DNA from: Amphibalanus amphitrite | Lineage: Eukaryota; Arthropoda; Thecostraca; Balanomorpha; Balanidae | Direction of reading: 5' to 3' | Assembly (NCBI RefSeq): GCF_019059575.1 | Contig: NW_024881826.1 | Span: forward strand, 310,001-374,000 | Length of the DNA: 64,000 bases | Notes under the pieces: generated by a model | What the model saw: only the letters and a program-made list of their open reading frames with translations | What the model was told of the DNA's origin: nothing | Databases searched by the model: none | Part shown: in pieces, positions 12,069 through 23,176 of the stretch | Layout: each line of letters begins with the position of its first letter | Position numbering within the stretch: position 1 is the first letter of the stretch | Program-made: the position numbers and the translations under genes

Positions 12069-13238
12069 CCCGCGCCCCGCTGGGGGTCCTGGATTTCCAC
12101 GCCTTGCTGGGGGGGGGGGTGTTTGAACACCCACTTCTAACTCGACTCCTTGGCCACGTAGCGATTCGCGGAAGGCGGCGTTCGAAAGAGCGCCAAAAAT
12201 AATAACGAAATCACTTCGGTCACTTTTTTGGTTAGGCTAAAGGTCAGGTCACCAGTGGTCAAAGGCAAAATTTCGCTGATTTTCAGGTCAAATGTCGACA
12301 GTTTCCAAGAAGCCAACGCATAACTCGGGAACCGATATAGCTACAGCGCCGCGGAAAGCGACTTCGATAGCCCTATTAACGCCCTTTCTGAATAATTCTC
12401 TCAGATTTGACCTAGCGCCAACGGTTTTGCCTGCAGGGGGCAAAAACTGCCAAAATAACCGATTTTTTTTTTTTTGAAAGTGTTTCTGCAAAAACTTTTG
12501 ACTCAAGCCTTGCACGAGCTTACTTTTACCAACATGACCTGACCGGAAAGGGTCATGTTGCATATCAGTCGATCCGTATCGTCGAGCTGAACACATCCAA
12601 GGCGTTTTCATCGCTCTAGCATGCCTCTATCAAAAGGTATTCGCGAAAAACTGTTAGATGCTATTCGTGACCTGAGATGACCTCAAGGGCATAAACAGGG
12701 GTCTCGGATACTATTTGCATGTTCAATGTGTCTTAGTTTCTTGTAATTCAGTGTTTGGGATTGTTTATAATGGCTTTGGTCCAAAAGAGGCGCTTTTCAA
12801 TTTTCTCCCATTGACTTATAATGGGGAGGTCGCAAAATTGACCTGACCTTTGGTCATCGATATCAAAACTCTGAGATATGCAGAGTTTATCTCAGTATAG
12901 TTTACAGCGCGGAGCGCCCCCGTTTTTGGCACACCTTATAATACATCAATTCTACACATGTTTTTAAAAAATTCAGACCAAGGTCATTTAAGGTCAGGTC
13001 ACCAGGTCACTTGAAGTGACCTCACCTCATGCAAAGTTTCAATGTCCGCCATAGCTACACCAAGTGACCGATCGCTTCGAAAGTTTCAACGATTGCTAAG
13101 AGCAATAGTATGTACAAAATGTACCTATTATAAGGTGTGCCAAAAACGGCGGCGCTCCGCGCTGCTGTTTTTGAGATATTTGTGAAAAAACACAGGGGGG
13201 GGGGTGTTCAAACACTTCCCTCCCCAGCAGGGCGCGGG
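12069..13238 (-). mobile_element. Hairpin element, reverse orientation
   Basis: It lies between TTAA at 12065-12068 and 13239-13242. It is the reverse complement of the 4661-5844 type: TGTTTGAACA hairpin near 12109-12133, TGTTCAAACA near 13196-13219 and an internal CGGCGGC hairpin near 13140-13170. Length (1170 bp) is close to the nested copy (1184 bp). Rich in TGACCT/AGGTCA; non-coding. Confidence 0.75.
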
Positions 13239-13317
13239 TTAAACACCGATGATGTACCGTAACGCCATGCGATTGACTAACCGGCGCCGGGCCGGTGCTC
13301 GGCGCCACCTGCACTGG

Positions 13318-14465
13318 GGGGGGGGGGGGTTTGAACACCCCCCCCCCTTCTCACTCGGCTCCTGGGCCACGTAGCGACACGCCGTAGGCGGCGTTCGAAA
13401 GAGCGGCAGAAGTAATGAAGAAATTATATCGGCCACATTTTAGGTCAGCTCAAAGGTCAGGTCAACAGAGGTCACCAAAGGTAAAATTTCGCCACTTTCC
13501 AGGTCAAACTTCGATAATTTCGACAAACCAGCGCATAGATTAGGAACGGTTTAACGTGCAGGGGCCAAAAACTGCCAGAATAGGTAGATGGTTTTTGCGG
13601 GAACTGTTTTTCTGCAATACCTTTTGACTCAAAACATGCACGAGCTTACTTTCAGCAGCATCGTGTTCTTCTCGTCAAGGCGACGCATCGAAAGAACTAT
13701 AAGTTGACCTCAAAAGTTCAACTTGAAAAATTTACCCTAGGTCAAGGTCATGACCTCATGACAAGGTCATGACCTCAGGTCAATGTCATGACCTGACCAG
13801 AAAAGGTCATTCTGCATCAGTCGATCCGTATTGTCGAGCCAAACACATACATACAAGGTTTTTTCATCGCTCTAGCATGTCTCTGTCAAGAGTTATTTGC
13901 GAAAAATTGTATCGTGACCTGAAATGACCTCAGGGACATAAAGAGGGGTCACGGGTACCATTTTCTGGTTCAGTTTGTCATGTCTACTTGTAATTCGATG
14001 TTTGAAAGTGATTAGAATGACGTTCGGCCAAAAGAGGCGCCTTTCAATTTTCTCCCATTGACTTATAATGGAGAGGTCGCAAAATTGAACTGACCTTAGG
14101 TCATCGATATCGAAGTTCCGAGAGATACATTTTGTATGTCATTGTTATAATTATTGTATGCATTATGTGTATTGTGTAGATATACTGTTGTTTTAAAAGT
14201 TGCTCAAAGTTTCAAAGTGATCAGTCACTCGGTGTAGCTGTGACAGGCATTGAAACTTTCCATGTAGTAAGGTCACTTGACGTCATATGGTGACCTGACC
14301 TTGGATGACTTTGGTCTGAAGTTTTCACAGAAGGTGTAGAAAAGATGTATGATAAGATGTGCAAAACACGGCGGCACTCTGAGCCGCCGTTTTTTTAGAT
14401 ATTCGCGAGAAACCGGAGGGGTTGTTCAAACAGTTCCCCCCCCCCCCCCGCAGTGCGTGGGCAGG
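13318..14465 (-). mobile_element. Hairpin element, diverged ends
   Basis: Both ends carry long G or C runs around TTTGAAC-type palindromes (13318-13348 and 14415-14450). The interior matches the previous element, with a variant inner hairpin at 14366-14396. No TTAA is visible at the left edge, so boundaries are approximate. Its right part is repeated in inverted orientation at 16400-16890. Confidence 0.55.
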
Positions 14466-14638
14466 GGTATGTGATCAAGGATGAAGGTGTTACATACCTA
14501 TGCACGTTTGCCTCATTTACCTACATATACACACCCGCCAATATAATATATTTCTCACGGTCTTGATGCCCGCTTCTCCTCGTCGCCTGCTCGGCACCGG
14601 TCCACGCGGCACCCGCAGCGTCGATAGTCGGCCGGTGC

Positions 14639-15480
14639 CAGGGGCGGATCCAGCATTTTGCCAAGGGAGGGGCTATTCCGAATCGGGGGCCCCCCATCGA
14701 TGGGGGCCCTACCTACCCCCAAAAGTTTAAGCCTGGATTTCGTCCACTTTATTTTTGGGGGCCCCCTATCATGCTTTTTTTGCAAAAAAAAGAAAATGAG
14801 AAAGTCGCCCGGGGGGGCGCTATAGTCCCTATCGCCCCCCCCCCCCCTGGATCCGCCCCTGCTAGGAGGCCTTGTATGTGAACTAGGAAGCCCTCTGTGA
14901 TAGCTAGGAGGCCCTCTGTGCAGATGCGAGCGCAGGCCCTCAGTACAGACTTGGAGACCCTTTGTGTGGATGCGAGTGGAGGCCCTCTGTGGAGATTAAG
15001 AGGTCCTGTGTTGGCGAATAGGATATCTGTGCAGGCTTGGAGTCCCTCTGTGCAGGATAGGAGACCTTCTGTGTGAGTTAGGAGGCCCTCTGTGTTGGCT
15101 AGGAGGCCCTTTGTTCGGATGCGAGTGGAGGCCTCTGTGTAGGCTAAGAGATTTTGTGTTTGTTAGGACATCTGTGCAGGCTTGGAGGCCCTCTGTGCAG
15201 GTTAGGAGGCCCTGTAAAAGTGGTCATCTCTGTGAGTATAAGAGACCTCCAAGTTATGAAAAGCTTTACCAATCTTCTAACAAAGAAGTCTTCTCAGCTA
15301 GTCTTCTAAGAAATAACTAAGTGGGTAGGTTAAAAAAAAAACTCATCGGATTTCGGCCACTTTATTTTCAGGAGGCCCCCTTTTCAGCTTTTTAACTTTT
15401 TATTTTATTTTTGAAAAAAAAATCGGCCAAGGGGGGGGGGCCATGGCCCCCATGGCCCCCCCCCCTTGTATCCGCGCCTG
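14639..15480. mobile_element. hAT-like element with 8-bp target duplication
   Basis: The target duplication GCCGGTGC occurs at 14631-14638 and 15481-15488. The left end is CAGGGGCGGATCCA; the inverse of the right end is CAGGCGCGGATACAA. The uninterrupted site is preserved in the inverted copy near 16225-16245, where the sequence runs through a single GCCGGTGC. Eight-bp duplications and CAGGG-type ends are typical of hAT. A second inverted GGATCCGCCCCTG motif at 14848-14860 may mark an older internal end. The interior is a degenerate TAGGAGGCCCTCTGTG minisatellite; no transposase. Confidence 0.85.
14862..15240 (+). repeat. Minisatellite, TAGGAGGCCCTCTGTG-type units
   Basis: Irregular units of roughly 25-35 bp built around GGAGGCCCTCTGTG. 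It lies inside the hAT-like element. Confidence 0.7.
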
Positions 15481-15663
15481 GCCGGTGCAGCGTTCAGAGG
15501 TATCGTGTTCCCGCCTGCTCGGAACCATTCCCCTCGGCACCCTCCGACCGCCCGCAGCGTCGATAGCCGACCGGTGCAGCGTCCAGAGGTATCGTGTTTC
15601 TAAGGGACTTAGTGGCATTCCACTCTATTTCCTGGTGGCTTCCAAAAAACCACTGCCACAGCG

Positions 15664-16020
15664 GGTGGCTATCAAAGCATACAAAAGCGCAGCGTACAAT
15701 CCTCAAAACATACAAAATCGCAGCATACAACGCGCAAAACCTACAAAACAGGCCAGGTAGGGGACAGCCCAAACGTACAAAAGCGCAGCGTACAAAATCC
15801 CAACGTACAAAAGTTTTCCGTCCAATGGGTAAAGCGTACAATGGCAAATCAAACAATGATCAAAACGTACAAAATTGGAACGTACAATGGCAGATCAAAC
15901 AAACGCGTATCATACAAAATTGCAACCTACAAAACGAGATGATCGTATCATACAAAATCGCAACGTCTAAAATCGGAAGGTACAAAATGCCTCTGGTTGA
16001 CGCCGGGTGAATTGATGTTT
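15664..16020 (+). repeat. Minisatellite, GCGTACAAAATCGCAACGTA-type units
   Basis: About 20-bp degenerate units built on TACAAAA and GCAACGTACAAA. The whole block reappears in reverse complement at 22262-22680. The open frames across it are repeat artefacts. Confidence 0.8.
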
Positions 16021-16399
16021 AACAAGTCAGCCACCAGATGGGGTAATGGTGCTGTGGCAGTGGTTTTTTGGAAGCCACCAGGAAATAGAGTGGAATGCCA
16101 CTAAGTCCCTTAGAAACACGATACCTCTGGACGCTGCACCGGCCGGCTATCGACGCTGCGGGCGGTCGGAGGGTGCCGAGGGGAATAGTTCCGAGCAGGC
16201 GGGAACACGATACCTCTGAACGCTGCACCGGCCGACTATCGACGCTGCGGGTGCCGCGTGGACCGGTGCCGAGCAGGCGACGAGGAGAAGCGGGCATCAA
16301 GACCGTGAGAAATCTATTATATTGGCGGGTGTGCATATGAAGGTAAATGAGGCAAACGTGCATAGGTATGTAACACCTTCATCCTTGATCACATACCCC

Positions 16400-17580
16400 T
16401 ACCCACGCACTGAGGGGGGGACTGTTTGAACAACCCCTCCGGTTTCTCGCGAATATCTAAAAAACGGCGGCTCAGAGTGCCGCCGTGTTTTGCACATCTT
16501 ATCATACATCTTTTCTACACCTTCTGTGAAAACTTCAGACCAAAGTCATCCAAGGTCAGGTCACCATATCTCGTCAAGTGACCTTACTACATGAAAAGTT
16601 TCAATGCCTGTCACAGCTACACCGAGTGACTGATCACTTTGAAACTTTGAGCAACTGATAAAACAACAGTATACACAATACACATAATGTATACAATAAT
16701 TATAATAATGATACACAAAATGTATCTCTCGGAACTTCGATATCGGTGACCTAAGGTCAGTTCAATTTTGCGACCTCTCCATTTTAAGTCAATGGGAGAA
16801 AATTGAAAGGCTCCTCTTTTGGACCAAAGCCATTATAAACACTCCCAAACACTGAATTAGAAGAAACTAAGACACATTGAACATGAAAATGTCATAACCG
16901 GGAACGCGTGCTCTCACCACGCGGAGTCCAACGCTCTAACCAACTGAGCTACGGGACCGGCTACTAATTCAGCTAGCAAATATCGTGATGTGTTGTTTAC
17001 ATCCAGGGTCGAACTTTACCCGCGCCGTGCTGGTGGCCTAAGTTTTCCGTGTCGTGCTGGGGGGAGGCGTTTTCACGTCCCCGTCTAACTCGGCTCCTGG
17101 GTCAAAGGTCACGTCACCAGAGGTCATCAAAGGTAAAATGTTGCCTATTTCAACATTTTCCCAAACACTCAACGCATAACTCGGGAACCAATAGAGCTAC
17201 AGCGCCACAGAAAAGCGCATTCAACAGCTCTTTCAAAGGCCATTCCGAGTGTTGTTGTTAGATTTGACCTCAGGTCAAATATAAATCGTGACGTTAGTAA
17301 CAACGCACGATACGTTAGACGCTGGCAAAACACCAATACGGGCGAGGGTTAAATCATATGTGAACCAACCAGTTTTTGAGTGGCTAACCTAGCAAACATT
17401 GTAAATGTGTTCAACAGGATGTTTACAGTGAGGGTTGAACTTGAAAAAGACGGGCCATTGCACGATGGGACCGCGGCCGGAATTAGCGCGACATTGGTGG
17501 ATTTGCCGCCCTTTCCCAAACTGAGTTAGACTGTTCCACGTAGTTCAGAAATGTCCAATTCCATGGACCACGAATCTGCA
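16400..17580 (-). repeat. Mosaic of inverted hairpin-element copies
   Basis: 16400-16890 is the reverse complement of the right part of the 13318-14465 element and resembles 12720-12890. 16965-17580 is the reverse complement of 11395-11995, including the mixed-end element and the GGACCGCGGCCGGAATTAGC block. The tRNA-like fragment sits at the junction. Confidence 0.75.
16896..16960 (-). tRNA. tRNA-Arg-like 5' half (SINE head or tRNA fragment)
   Basis: On the minus strand an acceptor-like GGTCCCG is followed by TAGCTCAGTTGGTTAGAGC, a good A box and D arm, then TTGGACTCCG, where CCG sits at the anticodon position. Downstream the anticodon stem does not close, and the T arm stops at CCCGG before a B box. 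It is a tRNA-derived fragment, not a functional tRNA, and is absent from the inverted relatives. Confidence 0.5.
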
Positions 17581-17582
17581 AA

Positions 17583-18134
17583 TATTTTTCGTCAATGGTG
17601 TATAGCGTCCGCGCCACATCAGCCCAAATACAAAGTTCTGTGACAAGCATCGTAGACCCGTTTTCGCACGGAGAAAAGTAGCAGCTAATGTAGGTAAGAA
17701 CAAATAGAATATTTATATAAATGTATATTAGACGGCTTTATCAATATTTTCGTGGTCTAGCCTGATAGTTTAGACCATGGGCCTCACGATGGAAAGAAAA
17801 ACTTATAACGGAATGTATAAATACGCTTCAAATGTTAAGTTTGTAGGTGCTTTTAAAATTGTGAGTTAATTTTACTGTTATAAACATTCTAGAATGCCGA
17901 TATGAAACGTTCCGCTAGGTCGCGCTCTTCTTTTATCAATATGGTCTTTACCGATCAATTGCCTTTCAAAAAATGTATAATTTAGCTGCTTCAGCCTGCT
18001 ACATCGAAAATTAGGGGCATTTTTGATTTTACTTCAGGTCGCCGGCGCTGGCCGTGCGCGGTTACAACGAGCCGGCCGGAAGCTGGGAGTAACAGATCGA
18101 CAGATCCTGCTAGGAGTCGAACGAGGCTGCCAAG
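17583..18134 (-). repeat. Inverted copy of 1003-1556
   Basis: Reverse complement of the first dispersed repeat of the window. Together with the adjoining 16965-17580 block it places two copies that lie 10 kb apart elsewhere side by side. Confidence 0.75.
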
Positions 18135-19202
18135 TGCCAACTATATTTAAGTTTTGTCCGGAAATATCCGTACCTGCTATCGGAGTGTCTGATACACTTT
18201 TCTGACCCTCACTTTATTTGTTATATAGTCCATCAGGCTATCAGATTCCCATCATGGGAATCTGATTTATTTGCTTATATTCATTATTTGCTTATGGGAA
18301 TTTCCGGTTCCGTCATGACTTGACCTGGCAGGTGATGCCATCTTATCACGTGACCGAACCGAGTCAAGGTCAACGCAGGTCAACTGATTAATTAGTTAAT
18401 TAATTAAATGACTAATGATTATTTAATTAAATATATCAGGAATTGCTTCGAAAGTACACCGACTACCATTTGTATGATTCTATCATCCCTTTCATGTGAA
18501 AAGCGGGCACGAAACACGAAAAAGTACCGATGTCGCGCTAATTCTCGCTCTGGTCCCATTGTGCATTGTGAGAAATAGTTTTAGTGTCTATGCTACATAT
18601 TTTGCGACCGATACCCCCTGAACCCGATTACGACTCGCTGACGAAGTTTTGTAAATACAATTTGAAAGCTGCGACCCGAACGATTTCTTGTGGAGTGAAG
18701 CTCTCATTCACTTATTGCATTAACAAACTCCACAGTCCACATCATATATCTTCATGTGTGACTAAGCTGTTGGTGGCGGTGAACACCCATTTGGATGTCG
18801 GCGGTGACGCCTAATGGTTGAGCTGACCTGACCCCACCTACCCAAAATCCACCGATACATCGTCTTTGATCAAAACTAGCACGAAATTCGAAATCAGAAC
18901 CCCGAAAAAAACTCACATAACAACCTCATTTTAAAAAGTTAAAATAGGCCACGATTTTCCTGACTTTTAAGTCATTTACCCGAATTGAAATGCCGACTAA
19001 TGACCGGCGATCTTAAAATCGGGTATCATCGTCTTCCTTTTGTTACGGTAGGACGTTCATGTTTTCGCGAAGCTATAGTTCGGTTAGGTTAGGGACTGAA
19101 CGATTGGGAATCCAACAGAATTCCCCCCCCCCCCAATTATATGCTAGCGGCTGAAAACGCGGTTACGGAAGGGGTTTCAAAGAGCATACAAACACATAAG
19201 TC
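18135..19202. other. No recognisable gene; perfect 23-bp palindrome
   Basis: 18239-18261 is a perfect palindrome with 11-bp arms (CAGATTCCCAT / ATGGGAATCTG) and a one-base loop. A TTAATTAA-rich stretch lies near 18388-18430. Otherwise no supported feature. Confidence 0.5.
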
Positions 19203-19360
19203 CTTAATCCTCGCCCGTACTGGTGTTTTGCCAACCGCGAACGTATATGGGGGGGGGTCCTTTGGAGACATAGTTTGTTACGAGAGACGCCTAGTTCAAG
19301 GTTTAAAGTCCATGCTATTAAAAGCCTAATTTCAGATATTTAAAATAATCTTGAACCGAC
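19203..19360 (+). mobile_element. Truncated hairpin-element end, CCTCGCCCGTA type
   Basis: TTAATCCTCGCCCGTACTGG followed by a G run matches the left end of the element at 19573; no matching right end is seen nearby. Confidence 0.5.
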
Positions 19361-19572
19361 CTGTGACCTCGGGAACTCCACTTGAAGGTACTCATCAGAA
19401 GCCTCTCGTGGCGTTATTTTGTTTGCTGCCTCGCCCGTTTCGCTGCGCCTCGAGCTATGGGCTATGGGCTATGGGTTCTCGAGCTATGGGCTGGGAAAGT
19501 TTACCCCCCTCCCCTCCCACCCCCACCCAGCAAGTGGTGTGTGGCGAAATACTCCAGCAACTGTCAGGTTAA

Positions 19573-20412
19573 CCCTCGCCCGTATTGGTGTTTTGCCAGC
19601 CTCGAACGTATAGGGGGGGGGGCGGGTCCGTTGGACCGCTCCCCCCTTGCCGTTTGGCCCCTGATCGAGCTAGAGCTTCGAGAAAAAATTTAAGGTCCTA
19701 GGTCATTGGTTGAATTTCCAGGTCAGGTCAATGACCCACAAGTCTGGAAAATCGGGACCTGTTAGAACATCGTAAAGTGAGGTTGATGAGGTTTTTTCGG
19801 GGTCCTGATCACGAATATCGTGTTAGTTTTGATCACAGATGATGTCTTAATGCATTTAGGCCAGGTCAGGTCAGGTCAGGCCAATCAGTAGACGTCCTGC
19901 CAGGTATTCATAGTACGTGTCAGCCGTTACTGACAGCTTCGTAACATGTTACGAAGACACCAAAACAACTTCGTAAATGCTCAAATAGTTGCTTAATTCG
20001 AAATCAGCTCCAAAAAGTAGCCTAGAAACATGCAAAATTCGAAGAAGTGAACCTAGGTCATCAAAGGTCAATGATCTGACCTGACCTTCAGGTGACCTTG
20101 ACACCCACGCATGGGACCAACATCATATCACATGTTTGAACGCTTGAAACCGCAAAAATACTGCAAACGCGCGGCTAATACGAGCCGACATACGCCGAAT
20201 CGCGATTCCGGCCAAACATGGTCTCGAAAAATAGGCCACAGGTCAAGGTTCATTTGGGACAGGGTCATGAAATTTTAAGGGTAAGTGTACAATTGATTGA
20301 CTCGATAGTACTGAAAGTTTCATCGCGATCAACCACTTTTTACGCGAGTTATTCGCGATAAACCATGGGGGTGGGGATCCGTTCGACCCCCCCCCCCCTA
20401 TACGGGCGAGGG
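19573..20412 (+). mobile_element. Hairpin element, CCCTCGCCCGTAT subfamily
   Basis: It lies between TTAA at 19569-19572 and 20413-20416. The left end is CCCTCGCCCGTATTGG; the right end is the inverse ATACGGGCGAGGG. Subterminal hairpins are GGTCCGTTGGACC (left) and GGATCCGTTCGACC (right) next to G/C runs. The interior has the tandem AGGTCAGGTCAGGTCA run at 19863-19882. Its right TTAA is shared with the next element. Confidence 0.8.
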
Positions 20413-20416
20413 TTAA

Positions 20417-21572
20417 CCCGCGTCCCGTAGGGCTACCGGCGGACCCTACCACCCGTAGGGAGGGGGGCCGTTTCGGCCCCCCTAAGATCTCGGAAATTTA
20501 CCGGCCGATTTTCAAAATTCAAACGGCGTTCGATAGCCCCACCCGGGAACTACCTTGTGACCAAATTTCATTGACCTAGGTCAAACCGATGACGTCACAG
20601 GTCAGGTCAAAGGTCGGATTTTCACCGTTCACAGGCATTTCAAGAAATGCGTTGTGAAATTGAGTAAATTGGTAATTTATTGAAAACCATCGATGGTACA
20701 TTGTTCGTCAAACACATACTTTGCTATCTGAGGTCATTGATACCAGGTCAGGTCACAGCGAGGTCAGGTCACCGGGGTCACAATATGAAAGTGTCGTGTG
20801 ATACATGTTTTATGATCCATTTTACATGACAAATGTGATTATGTGGGTTAGGCAGCCTTTGGGGCCAGCCTAGGTCACGTTTTGGTGAAGGTCAGGTCAA
20901 GGTCAGGTCAAATTAGGTCAAATTTTAAAGTTGGTATTTTTGCATAAAATGGGTATCAATGCGATGCAGCTCGTCACGGGGAGTCTAATGGTGGTCTTTG
21001 TTTTGCTCTACGAGGTCTAGAATTGCCAAAAATTGAGTTTGAAAATTTGACGTCATCATTTTTGAACAGTTTTTTCGCTATAACTTGGTCAAAAGACAAG
21101 GTATCGATCTGAAATTTGGTATGTAGATAGAAAACGGTAGTTACTATCACATATATTTCGTTTTTTTTTCAAAACTCAAAAAACTTTGATTTTTTGGCTA
21201 ATATATCCAAAAAATGCGTTTTTGATTTTGGGGGGTTTTAACTCAAACATTTCAAAAATCCGAGGTAGGAGTTTTGTAGCCCTGTCAATTCTACACCTTT
21301 TATGTCTTCGTCATTTTTCTGTATCTTCAAAGCTGTAGGCCTGGCAGGTCTTCGCGCGAAGGTCTTTTTTCGGTCGAAAATAACAGAACATGACGTCATT
21401 CTGACGTCATTTGTGGCCAACCTATCATAGCCTCTGGAAAATTTCTTTATCACAATGTGTAAAATTGATGCCCGGAGGGGTCCTGAAAGTTTGGTGGCGA
21501 TATCTCCAGCCGTTTAGGAGATATCGACGGAAAAGGACAGGGGGGCGTTTCGGCCCCCCCTACGGGGCGCGG
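20417..21572 (+). mobile_element. Hairpin element, CCCGCGTCCCGTAGGG subfamily
   Basis: It starts directly after the shared TTAA (20413-20416) and ends at GGGGCGCGG, followed by TTTT rather than TTAA. Terminal hairpins are CCGTTTCGG (20459-20482) and CGTTTCGG (21540-21558). The whole unit is the reverse complement of 35632-36798. Non-coding. Confidence 0.75.
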
Positions 21573-22070
21573 TTTTTAAGTCAGTTAAATTTCTTTTGCA
21601 GTTTTCAATTTAATTTACGAATTATGTTCCGGCAGCTATGGTCATAATGAGCAGAATGCTGCTCAATGTACCAAGCGCAACTTCGTTCTCCGGCCCGCAG
21701 AGAGCGGGGATGTAAGTCAGGCACGGCCTTGGCCGTTTCCTCTGGGGCCGCGCCGTCTGCCGAGGGAGGGGAGACCTTGCCCAGTCTGAGGGAGGGGGAC
21801 GACGGCGCCACTGGGACGCCCCGTCGCTCCGAGACCGGCGCTCACTGTATAAACAAGCAAAAAACGCTGGCCGTGCAAAGCTTGGCTGTGCTTTGATAGA
21901 GGAGGCATCTAGTGGAATATTTCGTAACTACACAAACTTCTAACAAAGATGTCGCTTGAAGTGCAGTTGAGATTGTAGGTTTTGATCCAACTGAAAATTG
22001 ACATCTCAAGGACGACGAAATGATGTAAATTTATATGAAATGGTTTTGTATGATGCGTACTTTGATTAAT
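21573..22070. other. No recognisable gene
   Basis: GC-richer block at 21680-21850 with short ORFs on both strands, none recognised. Nothing else seen. Confidence 0.4.
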
Positions 22071-22074
22071 GCCA

Positions 22075-22680
22075 TTAATTTTCCACTGCCTTTTTGTGTG
22101 AAACGATTTTGTACCTTGCGATTTTGTATGACACGATTTTGTATGCTGCGCTTTTGTATGTTTTGACTGTCCCCTACCCGGCCTGTTTTGTAGGTTTTGC
22201 GCGTTGTATGTTACGATTTTGTATGTTTTGATGATTGTATGATAAGATTTTGTATGCTTTGATATGGAGCCGCCACAGCACCATTATCCCATCTGGTGGC
22301 TGACTTGTTAAATATCAATTCACTCGGCGTCAACCAGAGGCATTTTGTACCTTCCGATTTTAGACGATGCGATTTTGTATGATACGATCATCTCGTTTTG
22401 TAGGTTGCAATTTTGTATGATACGCGTTTGTTTGATCTGCCATTGTACGTTCCAATTTTGTACCTTCTGATCATTGTTTGATTTGCCATTGTACGCTTTA
22501 CCCATTGGACGGTAAACTTTTGTACGTTGGGATTTTGTACGCTGCGCTTTTGTACGTTTGGGCTGTCCCCTACCTGGCCCGTTTTGTAGGTTTTGCGCGC
22601 TGTATGTTGCGATTTTGTATGTTTTGAGGATTGTACGCTGCGCTTTTGTATGCTTTGATAGCCACCCGGTACACATTTGG
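22075..22680 (-). repeat. Minisatellite, inverted copy of 15660-16065
   Basis: Units such as GATTTTGTATGATACG repeat in the opposite orientation to the 15.7-kb array. The shared flanks (CAGCCACCAGATGG and the GTCAACCAGAGGC segment) show the arrays are copies of one larger element. Confidence 0.8.
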
Positions 22681-22890
22681 TGCACATCTGGTGCAGATTA
22701 GGTGCAGATTTGGTCAAATTAGGTTCAGTGTGTCTCTTAGTAGCTATCAGCTAGGGTTGCACTAATTGCTTATATGCCTGCTTTGTCATATTATCATGGA
22801 GCATCATCGATTAAACACTGAAATAAATTCATAAAATGAAGATATTTGCTGTGAAAGAGATTAGGTGCAGATTTGGTCAAATTAGGTGCA
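22676..22890 (+). repeat. Short GGTGCAGATT repeats
   Basis: Four to six copies of TTAGGTGCAGATTTGGT-like units in two clusters (22676-22730 and 22858-22892). Confidence 0.6.
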
Positions 22891-23176
22891 TTCGCCGGAT
22901 AGCCCGTCGTGAAAACGGCTATTATCAATAAAAACAAATGAGACAAATGATCTGTCTATGATTCTCGTTTAAAGGTGCCCCGTCATCCACGACATGCGTT
23001 CAGACGAATGTTCCTGGACACTTCCGTATATGTTTGTTACACTCTAGCGACTGCGTCCCTGGCCTCCTGATTATAATGGTGCAGCTGTCCTGGCGACGCC
23101 GCGGACGTGACCATGTCCCAGTCTTGGCTCATGGCTGTCGTATCGACGCGACTCGGCGCGGCTGTGTGTCGACTGT

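Larger units (their letters stand above)
14460..16400. repeat. Large inverted repeat interrupted in its left arm
   Basis: 14460-14638 plus 15481-15663 reads in reverse complement at 16055-16400. Landmarks: CGTCGATAGTCGGCCGGTGC, TTCCACTCTATTTCCTGGTG, and TATGCACGTTTGCCTC. The left arm is split by the hAT-like insertion at 14639-15480, absent from the right arm. The spacer holds a minisatellite. Confidence 0.85.

Noticed and set aside
15594-16010. 138-codon ORF rich in Lys/Gln/Asn (AQRTKSQRTK-like)
   Set aside because: Translation of the TACAAAA minisatellite; the inverted array at 22.3 kb gives the same artefact on the other strand.
22973-22995. TTTAAAGGTGCCCCGTCATCC as a further TTAA element end
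   Set aside because: No inverse partner with GGGGCACCTTTAA was found on either side, so one end alone is not enough.
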